NCBI RefSeq assembly: GCF_900119075.1
Contig: NZ_FPIP01000001.1
Span: 1 to 64,000 of the forward strand
Source: Ruminococcus flavefaciens
GTDB taxonomy: Bacteria > Bacillota > Clostridia > Oscillospirales > Ruminococcaceae
Direction: 5' to 3'
Length of the DNA stretch: 64,000 nt
Shown: positions 1 through 6,709 of the stretch, piece after piece
Position numbering within the stretch: position 1 is the stretch's first letter
How the letters are laid out: each line of letters opens with the position of its first letter
The notes under the pieces: generated by a model
What the model was told of the DNA's origin: nothing
Databases searched by the model: none
Seen by the model: only the letters and a program-made list of their open reading frames with translations
Translations under genes and position numbers: made by a program

Positions 1-85
1 GAACTAAGAAAGAAACTGATTTAGATTATGCAGGTGATAGTGTTACCTGCAATCTTAGTTCTAAGTTCTTAGCTCTTAGTTCTAT
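1..85. repeat. Palindromic repeat, cut by window edge
   Basis: GAACTAAGA at 1-9 is the inverse of TCTTAGTTC at 53-61, and the pair encloses a hairpin GCAGGT (30-35) / ACCTGC (45-50). The right side continues into a CTTAGTTCTTAGCTCTTAGTTC-like run to about 83. The same low-complexity run recurs at 52802-52826 and 59929-59954, next to short GC-rich palindromes. No gene is seen in 1-165. Confidence 0.6.
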
Positions 86-165
86 ACTATAACATTTAAT
101 ATGGGGAGTTGTAAATAGTAATAACCGCTGATATTGTCGCATAGACTTAAACAGGAGATGATATT

Positions 166-867
166 ATGAAAAACGGAAATTTCGATACGGAAAAATATAA
201 GCAGGAGATGATGAAGCTCTACAGCAGAAGCGCTCCCGATGAGCAGAAAAAAGCTCCACAGCCGCAGGAAATAGAGGACGTTGACGAGAATGCTCCAGAT
301 GATACGGTCTATGCAGAGCATACCGACGAGGACTCAAACGGCTCTCCCGAGGATTATAACAGCCGCTATCCAGAGCCCGACCTGTCGGAGCTGGATACGG
401 ATTTCGGAACGGCTTCAACTGAGGACAGCGCTGCTCCCGAGTACGATTCAGCGGAGCTTCTCGGCACTGAGAAAGGCTATATACTGGTGAATGTGCGGAC
501 AGGTGACGACTCTTCGGCAATTGAGGGGGCTGTAGTCGCCGTTACCGCCGTTGTTGACGGGAAAAGGCTCATACTGGCTTCTGGAGTGACTGACGAGAGC
601 GGAGTCTCACCGAAATTCGAGCTTCCAGTGCCTGACCTTGTGCATTCTCAGGCTCCGAATCCCGAGGAAAGACCGTATAACCTCTTTGACGTCAGCGTTT
701 CAAAGGAGGGCTTCTTCCGTGCAAGGAGCGTTGATGTGCCTGTATTTTCGGGGATAACCTCGGTGCAGAACTTCAACCTCATACCCGTGCCGCTGATGAT
801 GAACGGCGATGACGAGACTGTCACCTACTACAACGCGGAGCCAAGCTTCGGCGGCGGAAAGGAGTGA
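166..867 (+). CDS. Hypothetical protein with carboxypeptidase-regulatory-like (transthyretin-fold) domain
   Basis: A 233-residue protein with no signal peptide. Residues 1-100 are acidic and Pro/Asp/Glu-rich and look disordered. Residues about 105-215 (starting GYILVNVRTG, with a GAVVAVT strand and ASGVTDESG turn) resemble a carboxypeptidase-D regulatory-like beta-sandwich. The start is fixed by AGGAG at 153-157 ahead of ATG 166. The stop lies 3 bp before the next gene, which carries a SpoIID-like and peptidoglycan-binding protein, so the two are surely co-transcribed. Function is unknown; by context it belongs with a cell-wall or spore-cortex protein set. The domain call is by eye. Confidence 0.75.
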   Translation: MKNGNFDTEKYKQEMMKLYSRSAPDEQKKAPQPQEIEDVDENAPDDTVYAEHTDEDSNGSPEDYNSRYPEPDLSELDTDFGTASTEDSAAPEYDSAELLGTEKGYILVNVRTGDDSSAIEGAVVAVTAVVDGKRLILASGVTDESGVSPKFELPVPDLVHSQAPNPEERPYNLFDVSVSKEGFFRARSVDVPVFSGITSVQNFNLIPVPLMMNGDDETVTYYNAEPSFGGGKE

Positions 868-870
868 GCC

Positions 871-2262
871 ATGCTTACAGGGACTCCCTTTATACCCGAA
901 ACTATAACCGTACATCTTGGCTTTCCCGACTCAAACGCTCCCGACGTGGTGGTGGATTTCGCTTCTTATGTCAAGAATGTGGCTTCAAGCGAGATATACC
1001 CCACATGGAACGTCAGCGCCCTCCGCGCCAATATCTACGCCATTGTGTCCTTTGCGCTGAATCGAATCTATACTGAGTGGTACCGCTCACGGGGATACGA
1101 CTTTGATATTACGTCCACTACTCAGTTTGACCAGAAGTTCATCAACGGTCGGGAGTACTTCGAGAACATCAGCCACCTCGTCGATGAGCTTTTCAACGAC
1201 TATGTCAGGCGAAAGGGCAGGGTAGAGCCGCTGTTCACGGCTTTCTGCAACGGGACTACCACGACCTGCGACGGACTGTCCCAGTGGGGCTCCCAGTATC
1301 TTGCGGAGCGGGGTTACAATTCGCTGGAGATACTGAAATACTACTACGGCGACGATATCGAGATAGTGCAGAATGCTCCTGTGCGCTCGGCAATGCAGTC
1401 CTACCCAGGGATAGAGCTGAAAAACGGCTCTTTCGGCAACGATGTCAAGTATGTGCAGGTGTGGCTGAACCGTATCTCGCGGAATTTTCCTGCAATACCA
1501 AAGATACCTGCCGCAGACGGCGTGTTCGATACGGCTACGGAGGCGGCGGTGCGGAAGTTCCAGCAGGTGTTCGGACTTGAAGTCACAGGTGTTGTTAATG
1601 CGGCAACATGGTACAAGATAACCTATATATTCACCAGCGTCAAGCGGCTTGCGGAGCTGGATTCCGAGGGCGTCCGCTTTGAGGAGATATCGCCGCAGTT
1701 CAAGGAGAATCTCAGTATCGGTATGCAGTCTATCGAGGTCAGTATGCTCCAGTATTATCTTGCGGTCATCGGCGCTTATTACGAAGCTGTCATGCCTGTG
1801 GAGATAACGGGCTATTTCGGGGAGCAGACAGAGCGCTCCGTGAAGTCTTTCCAGAGGGTGTTCGGACTGCCGCAGACGGGAGTTGTTGACAGAGCCACAC
1901 GAAACGACCTTTTCCGCGCCTATCAGGGCATAGTGGAGAGCGTTCCGCCCCAGTATACCTACGTGGCTCTCTATCCTAACACTGTCCTCCGCGAGGGAGC
2001 AAGCGGCGAGTCCGTGAAAATAATCCAGCAGTATCTCACCTATATCAACAGGAGCTATCCAAATATCCCTGCGGTCAGCGATACGGGCTATTTCGGTCCA
2101 CTCACGCGGCAGTCCGTGACGGCGTTCCAGCGGCAGTTCGGCATTGATCCCTCGGGTATTGTGGGCGCGGTCACATGGGACAGGATAGCAGGAGTCTATT
2201 CCGACCTGCGATACGGCTTTGATAAGCGCCCCTACCAGAACCCAGGCTACACTATTAAGTAG
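871..2262 (+). CDS. SpoIID/LytB-like domain protein with three peptidoglycan-binding domains
   Basis: A 463-residue protein without a signal peptide. Residues 1-170 match the layout of SpoIID/LytB amidase-enhancer domains: a helix with ALRANIYAIVSFALNR, then CDGLSQWGSQYLAERGY and YYYGDDIEIV, like the G(M/L)SQ.G...A..GY and YY.G..I signatures. Three PG_binding_1 repeats follow (about 180-255, 275-350, 370-450), each with a G.F...T..AV..FQ..FGL...G.V...TW pattern. SD AAGGAG sits inside the end of the upstream gene. Families of this layout are widespread in Clostridia. In canonical systems SpoIID cleaves glycan strands during engulfment, but activity here is unproven. Without an export signal it may act in a forespore or mother-cell context, or be exported by another route. 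Confidence 0.8.
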   Translation: MLTGTPFIPETITVHLGFPDSNAPDVVVDFASYVKNVASSEIYPTWNVSALRANIYAIVSFALNRIYTEWYRSRGYDFDITSTTQFDQKFINGREYFENISHLVDELFNDYVRRKGRVEPLFTAFCNGTTTTCDGLSQWGSQYLAERGYNSLEILKYYYGDDIEIVQNAPVRSAMQSYPGIELKNGSFGNDVKYVQVWLNRISRNFPAIPKIPAADGVFDTATEAAVRKFQQVFGLEVTGVVNAATWYKITYIFTSVKRLAELDSEGVRFEEISPQFKENLSIGMQSIEVSMLQYYLAVIGAYYEAVMPVEITGYFGEQTERSVKSFQRVFGLPQTGVVDRATRNDLFRAYQGIVESVPPQYTYVALYPNTVLREGASGESVKIIQQYLTYINRSYPNIPAVSDTGYFGPLTRQSVTAFQRQFGIDPSGIVGAVTWDRIAGVYSDLRYGFDKRPYQNPGYTIK

Positions 2263-2572
2263 GGGCGGATATTATCCGCCCATTAGTGAGTAGTAAGTAG
2301 AAAGTAGTGAGTAGTAGGAGACGGCGTCCTCGACGTCCCGAGCCGTTAGCCCTTAGCCGTTAGCTTGTAGGGCGCCTGTTTGACGTTCGTGCTTTGCTAA
2401 TGAAACGCAAATGACAATATGTAGGGGACGGCGTCCTCGACGTCCCGAGGCTGACGATGATATAACAATATCCGAAGAAATTTGTAGGGAAAGATGCCTG
2501 TATTTTCCCGTGGGGCTGCAAAATAATACGTGTGCCCGATAATTAAGCATTGATAAGAACGGAGTGATATAA
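2263..2572. repeat. Gene-free stretch filled with short GC-rich palindromes
   Basis: This 310-bp gap holds a GGGCGGATATTATCCGCCC palindrome just after the stop (2262-2281), two copies of GTAGG(G/A)GACGGCGTCCTC continuing into GACGTCCCG (2314-2340 and 2421-2447), a diverged GTAGGGAAAGATGCC unit (2483-2512), and AGTGAGTAGTAAGTAG / AGCCGTTAGC low-complexity runs. No coding potential or obvious promoter is seen. Confidence 0.7.
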
Positions 2573-3079
2573 TTGCCATACACAGAACAGCAGAAAAAGG
2601 AGCATATCCGTGAGCTCCAGAGCTACCTTTACGCAATATCCATGTTCGACAAGAATATACCACAGATACTCCCCGACGGAGTATACGACGCCGACACCCG
2701 TGCCGCTGTCGAAGCCTTTCAGCGCACCTATGGTCTGCCAGTCACAGGTGATACGGACTCCGCCACATGGAACAGGATAGCGGCTATCTACAGGGACTAC
2801 CTTGACGGCGCTCCTGCGGCGTATCACGTCTTTCCCTCGCGGAGCTTCACTGCCTGTATGGGGGACAGCGGCGAGGTGGTCTACATAATACAGGCTATGC
2901 TGTGGAAGGCTGCGGCGTGGTATGACAATATGCCAAAGGTCAGCGTCTGCGGCGAGTTTGATGAAGCAACGGCGTCGGCGGTATGCGCCTTTCAGCAGCG
3001 CTCGGGACTTCCCGACAGCGGCACCGTGGACTGTCCCACATGGAATATGCTGGTTAGGTTCCTTGAGAATAAGGTGTGA
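2573..3079 (+). CDS. Peptidoglycan-binding protein, two PG_binding_1 domains
   Basis: A 168-residue protein made almost only of two PG_binding_1 repeats (about residues 5-75 and 90-165), with FQRTYGLPVTG and FQQRSGLPDSG helices and TW at each repeat end. It begins with TTG: GGAG at 2561-2564 is correctly spaced and no better ATG is present. No signal peptide or catalytic domain is visible. The repeats resemble those in the protein encoded just upstream, so it may be a partial duplication serving as a stand-alone wall-binding module. It could be transcribed with the two upstream genes, although the palindromes between may end or process that transcript. Confidence 0.8.
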   Translation: MPYTEQQKKEHIRELQSYLYAISMFDKNIPQILPDGVYDADTRAAVEAFQRTYGLPVTGDTDSATWNRIAAIYRDYLDGAPAAYHVFPSRSFTACMGDSGEVVYIIQAMLWKAAAWYDNMPKVSVCGEFDEATASAVCAFQQRSGLPDSGTVDCPTWNMLVRFLENKV

Positions 3080-3202
3080 TGTACAGCAGTGTTGCAGCTG
3101 GGTAATTGATAAATAACATTTTTTTGTATTATTAAATGCAGAAATAATAGCGAAAAATGTTGTTTTTATTTGGCTTTTTGTTCATTTTGTTTTCTTATGG
3201 TA

Positions 3203-3231
3203 TTGACAAATTTAATTCAATGATGTATAAT
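3203..3231 (+). promoter_or_regulatory. Sigma-A promoter with leader dyad
   Basis: TTGACA (3203-3208), 17-bp spacer, TATAAT (3226-3231): a perfect consensus. Immediately downstream lies a near-palindrome TAAAGTTGGCCGACTTTA (3240-3257) that would overlap or follow the start point and could be an operator or short hairpin. Confidence 0.85.
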
Positions 3232-3288
3232 ATATAACATAAAGTTGGCCGACTTTAAATAAAATTATAGTAAAGGATATTAAAAACT

Positions 3289-3741
3289 ATGAACAACGTA
3301 ATGAAAAAAATCGCAGCAGTAGCTATGGCATTCACTGTACTTGGAACTGGCGCAGCTGTAACTAAGACAATCTCACCAAAAACAAGCAACTCAATCACAG
3401 CATATGCTATCGGCGGAGATCAGAACTATGCAAAGTACGAAAAGCCAAAGAGCACTTACAATTATGGTAGAAGTGTTGGTCAGAGAGCAGGCGGCGGAAT
3501 TTATTGGATTCAGGCAATGATGAACAGAGCTTTTAGAAATAATAATAATTTTACTGCTCTTGATGTAGACGGACAGTATGGTCCAAAGACAGAAGATGCT
3601 GTTAGAAGATTCCAGCGTTCATATAATAACAGTTTTAGATATTATAATGGTGGCGATGGCTCTTATCTTGCTGAAGATGGTATTTTCGGACCTAAGACTT
3701 ACGCTGCAACACAGCGTATGGGATACACAGCTGGTAAGTAA
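3289..3741 (+). CDS. Secreted small peptidoglycan-binding protein
   Basis: A 150-residue exported protein. The signal peptide is a Lys-containing start, hydrophobic core AVAMAFTVLGTGAAV and a likely cleavage near TAYA about residue 40. The mature part is one PG_binding_1 domain: IYWIQAMMNRAF, VDGQYGPKTEDAVRRFQRSY and DGIFGPKTYAATQ. SD AAAGGA precedes the ATG. It is monocistronic, with a consensus promoter and a strong terminator, suggesting abundant expression. Codon use is AT-richer (AAT, AGA, TTT) than in flanking genes. No catalytic domain is present, so a wall-bound structural or competitor role is a guess. Confidence 0.85.
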   Translation: MNNVMKKIAAVAMAFTVLGTGAAVTKTISPKTSNSITAYAIGGDQNYAKYEKPKSTYNYGRSVGQRAGGGIYWIQAMMNRAFRNNNNFTALDVDGQYGPKTEDAVRRFQRSYNNSFRYYNGGDGSYLAEDGIFGPKTYAATQRMGYTAGK

Positions 3742-3766
3742 TTCAAGTAATTGAATAATGCATATA

Positions 3767-3796
3767 AGCTCCCCTCATATGAGGGGAGCTTTTTGT
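3767..3796 (+). terminator. Intrinsic terminator
   Basis: AGCTCCCCTC / GAGGGGAGCT stem with ATAT loop followed by TTTTTG, 26 bp after the stop of the secreted PG-binding gene. Confidence 0.9.
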
Positions 3797-3854
3797 TGCC
3801 TTATCGCAACAACTGTGCTGATAGTACATTTATTGCTGTTTATTACTATAAGTA

Positions 3855-3883
3855 TTGACAAATGCCTGATTTGGGTGTATGAT
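3855..3883 (+). promoter_or_regulatory. Sigma-A promoter with leader dyad
   Basis: TTGACA (3855-3860), 17 bp, TATGAT (3878-3883). Just downstream is an inverted repeat TAAGGT (3892-3897) / ACCTTA (3908-3913), placed as in the promoter of the previous gene though different in sequence. Confidence 0.8.
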
Positions 3884-3940
3884 ATAACACATAAGGTTAT
3901 ATCTTTGACCTTAAATTTTATGTAAAGGACGAAAAAACAA

Positions 3941-4588
3941 ATGAAGAATAACATCATCAAAAGAACTGTTTGTGCTGCACTGGCTGCTGTTTCACTTTCA
4001 GCCTGCATAGCAGTACCGTCAGCTCTCAACAACACCGCAAGCAAGATATCTCTTGTCAATTCAATTGAGGCAGAGGCTGCATTCCAGCCATTTTATGCTA
4101 CTGTATCTATAATGGGAACTTCGTTATATGATAGCCCGAACAGAGGATATAAAGCAAAACTCTGGGCTTTTACTCCTCTGTATGTGACCGATGAGACAAG
4201 AGTAGGAAGAAATTACTATTATAAAGTTCAGACTCCCGAAGGCGAAGGCTGGGTAAACGGACGATATGTTGATAGATGCTCACGTGAAGAATACGATATT
4301 CGTGTCGATTTTGCAGAGGGCAAAAGATATGTATTCGGCACTAATATAAGAGGTATGGTTTACAGAAAGTCTCCAAGCGTGGATTCGGAGGTAGCAGGCA
4401 GAATTTGGTTCCTGTATATTGCACAGATCGAGCGTATCTGGCCTACAGGCAGTGACGGTATAGTATGGGGACAATTGACAAACGGCGGCTTTTTACAGCT
4501 TAGTGACGGAAAAGGACACAGAACTGTTGAATTACTGTCAAAAGAAGAGGCAGATAGATTGAACAGCATATATAGGTATTACAGATAA
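3941..4588 (+). CDS. Secreted protein with two SH3-like domains
   Basis: A 215-residue exported protein with signal peptide to about residue 45 (hydrophobic AALAAVSLSACIAVPSAL). Two bacterial SH3-like repeats follow: the first (about 50-105) ends in a GEGWVNGRYV strand like the G.(V/G)W(V/I)..Y(V/I) SH3b signature; the second (about 120-195) has YRKSPSVDSEVAGRIW and IVWGQLTNGGFLQL. Such domains bind peptidoglycan cross-bridges. The Cys in the leader is not in a good lipobox. Own promoter and terminator; TAAAGGA is the ribosome binding site. Shares promoter layout with the neighbouring PG-binding gene, so the two may be a co-expressed wall-protein pair. Confidence 0.75.
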   Translation: MKNNIIKRTVCAALAAVSLSACIAVPSALNNTASKISLVNSIEAEAAFQPFYATVSIMGTSLYDSPNRGYKAKLWAFTPLYVTDETRVGRNYYYKVQTPEGEGWVNGRYVDRCSREEYDIRVDFAEGKRYVFGTNIRGMVYRKSPSVDSEVAGRIWFLYIAQIERIWPTGSDGIVWGQLTNGGFLQLSDGKGHRTVELLSKEEADRLNSIYRYYR

Positions 4589-4597
4589 AATGAGATG

Positions 4598-4624
4598 ACT
4601 CCCCTCACATGAGGGGAGTTTTCT
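4598..4624 (+). terminator. Intrinsic terminator
   Basis: ACTCCCCTC / GAGGGGAGT stem followed by TTTTCTT. Near-identical stem to the terminator at 3767. Confidence 0.88.
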
Positions 4625-4686
4625 TATACATCTGCAAACGAGAGGTGTTCTCTATAGGGCTGGCGGATAATATCCGCCCTTACTAT

Positions 4687-4715
4687 TTGACTTTATCGGC
4701 GAAGTATGATATAAT
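4687..4715 (+). promoter_or_regulatory. Sigma-A promoter of gltX
   Basis: TTGACT (4687-4692), 17 bp, TATAAT (4710-4715), giving a leader of about 50 nt. The leader is too short for a T-box. A GGCGGATAATATCCGCC palindrome lies upstream (4660-4679). Confidence 0.75.
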
Positions 4716-4769
4716 AAATTAAATGTGTCTGTCAGCAGGCGGACGTAATATTTACAAAGGATTGATACT

Positions 4770-6410
4770 ATGGACTATAAAGCACTTGCAGACTACCTTT
4801 TCCCCGATGTTACGGCGACTCCCGAGGACATCGAGGCGCGTTTCCCCGAGAGACAGCTCCCCGCAGGAGCTAATGTTACCCGTATAGGACCAAGTCCCAC
4901 AGGCTTCGTACATCTGGGCAACCTCTACAACGCTATAATCGGCGAGCGTATCGCTCACCAGTCACAGGGCGTTTTCTACCTTAGAATAGAGGATACCGAC
5001 AACAAGCGCGAGGTGGAGGGCGCTGTTGAGACTGTCATCAACGCTATGGACTACTTCGGCGTACACTTTGATGAGGGCGCCACAGCAGAGGGCGACAACG
5101 GAAAATACGGTCCCTACCGTCAGAGACAGCGTAAGGACATCTACCATGTTTTTGCAAAGCTCCTTACAGAACAGGGACTTGCTTATCCCTGCTTCATGAC
5201 TGCCGAGGAGATAGAGGCTGTCCGCGAACAGCAGACTGCAAACAAGGAAAACCCCGGAGTTTACGGTAAGTATGCAAAGTGCCGCGACCTTACTCTCGAC
5301 GAGGTAAAGGCTAATATCGAAGCAGGCAAGGAATGGGTGCTCCGTTTCAGAGGTCAGGAGACAGGCGAGACTATAGCCGTTGAGGACGCTATCCGCGGAA
5401 AGCTTGAAATGCCGAGAAACAATATGGATTTCGTGCTTCTCAAGAGCGACGGTATCCCCACATATCACTTCGCACACGTTGTTGACGACCACTTCATGCG
5501 CTCAACACACGTTATCCGCGGCGAGGAGTGGATATCATCACTCCCCATGCACGTTGAGCTCTTCAATACTCTTGGCTGGAAGCAGCCTATCTACTGCCAC
5601 ACAGCTACACTTATGAAGATAGACGAGGAGACAAACGGCAAGCGCAAGCTCTCCAAGCGTAAGGACCCCGAGCTGGCTCTGTCCTACTATCAGCAGGAGG
5701 GTATCAGCAGGGACGCTATCTGGGAGTTCCTCCTTACTCTGCTCAACTCCAACTATGAGGAGTGGCGTATCGCAAATCCCGAGGCTGATTATCATGAGTT
5801 CCCGTATACACTGGAGAAGATGTCCGTTTCGGGCGCTCTTGTTGACCTTGACAAGCTCCGTGATATTTCCAAGAACGTTATCTGCCGTATGCCTGCACAG
5901 CAGGTCTATGACGGCTGGCTGGAGTGGTGCAATGAGTACGACGAGGACTTCGCAGACCTTATAAACAAGTACCCCGAGAGAACTCTTGCCGCTCTTAATG
6001 TTGGCAGAGGCGGTGCAAAGCCAAGACGTGATATCGAGACATGGAAGCAGGCTTGCGACTTTATGAGCTTCTACTATGACGAGACATTCAAGGTTACAGA
6101 CGCTATGCCCGAGGAGTGCGACGAGGCTACAGTAAAGGAATTCTTCGGCAAGTATCTTGCAAGCTATGACCATAATGACGATTCCGCAGTATGGTTCGAC
6201 AAGGTAAAGGCTATCACCGAGGAAATGGGCTTTGCAGTAAAGCCGAAGGACTACAAGAAGAACCCCGAGCAGTTCAAGGGAAGTATAGTTCATATCACAA
6301 ATATGCTGAGAATAGCTCTCACAGGACACGCAAACGCTCCCGATATCTGGGAAGTCAGCCACGTTCTCGGTGAGGAGATAACACGCAAAAGGCTTCAGGC
6401 TTTTGCCTGA
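4770..6410 (+). CDS. gltX: Glutamate--tRNA ligase
   Basis: A 546-residue class I aminoacyl-tRNA synthetase that charges tRNA-Glu with glutamate in the cytoplasm. TRIGPSPTGFVHLGN holds the HIGH-type motif (HLGN near residue 48) and KLSKR near residue 293 is the KMSKS loop. FYLRIEDTD and IRGEEWISSLP are further family motifs. It carries about 35 residues ahead of the catalytic core, as in several clostridial forms. SD AAAGGA precedes ATG 4770. It is followed by a MetRS-like gene, but 300 bp of palindromic repeats separate them. Whether it also mischarges tRNA-Gln cannot be told without knowing if gatCAB is present. Confidence 0.95.
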   Translation: MDYKALADYLFPDVTATPEDIEARFPERQLPAGANVTRIGPSPTGFVHLGNLYNAIIGERIAHQSQGVFYLRIEDTDNKREVEGAVETVINAMDYFGVHFDEGATAEGDNGKYGPYRQRQRKDIYHVFAKLLTEQGLAYPCFMTAEEIEAVREQQTANKENPGVYGKYAKCRDLTLDEVKANIEAGKEWVLRFRGQETGETIAVEDAIRGKLEMPRNNMDFVLLKSDGIPTYHFAHVVDDHFMRSTHVIRGEEWISSLPMHVELFNTLGWKQPIYCHTATLMKIDEETNGKRKLSKRKDPELALSYYQQEGISRDAIWEFLLTLLNSNYEEWRIANPEADYHEFPYTLEKMSVSGALVDLDKLRDISKNVICRMPAQQVYDGWLEWCNEYDEDFADLINKYPERTLAALNVGRGGAKPRRDIETWKQACDFMSFYYDETFKVTDAMPEECDEATVKEFFGKYLASYDHNDDSAVWFDKVKAITEEMGFAVKPKDYKKNPEQFKGSIVHITNMLRIALTGHANAPDIWEVSHVLGEEITRKRLQAFA

Positions 6411-6434
6411 TAAGTGAATAGTTATTAGTGATTA

Positions 6435-6564
6435 GTAGGGGCGAGTTCCGCTCGCCTGCCAATAACTCACGAATTATAAATGATGATCTGTAGGGGGCGA
6501 TGCCCACATCGCCCCGTGTTTGAATTTTGAATTATAACGGGCTGATGTGGGTGACTCCCTACAG
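6435..6564. repeat. Short GC-rich palindromes, one paired TGTAGGGG unit
   Basis: GTAGGGGCGAGTTCCGCTCG... at 6435-6460 is a single palindrome. From 6489 to 6564 two palindromes face each other: TGTAGGGGGCGATGCCCACA and its partner ending CTCCCTACAG, separated by an AT-rich spacer. The whole is bounded by TGTAGGG / CCCTACA. Confidence 0.7.
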
Positions 6565-6586
6565 TTCCGCGTTAAAAAATTATGTT

Positions 6587-6680
6587 TTGTAGGGGACGTT
6601 CTCACCTGTCGGCTCGGTCGGTGTTTCTGCGTTGCAGAGGTGTCCACTGGACACCCACACCGTCCTCGACGTCCCACACG
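6587..6680. repeat. Interrupted copy of the GACGTCC palindrome
   Basis: The left end GTAGGGGACG and right end CGTCCTCGACGTCCC match the repeat seen intact at 2421 and 42266, but here about 60 bp separates them, including a GGTGTCCACTGGACACC hairpin. This looks like insertion of one small repeat into another. Confidence 0.55.
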
Positions 6681-6709
6681 AAATATTAATGAAAAAAGAG
6701 GAAAATAAA

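Noticed and set aside
4716..4769. Possible T-box or riboswitch ahead of gltX
   Set aside because: The promoter leaves only about 50 nt of leader, with no room for a T-box stem I or specifier loop.
6632..6709. Longer N terminus for the MetRS-like protein
   Set aside because: The added codons lie in a non-coding repeat and the good ribosome site is placed for ATG 6710.
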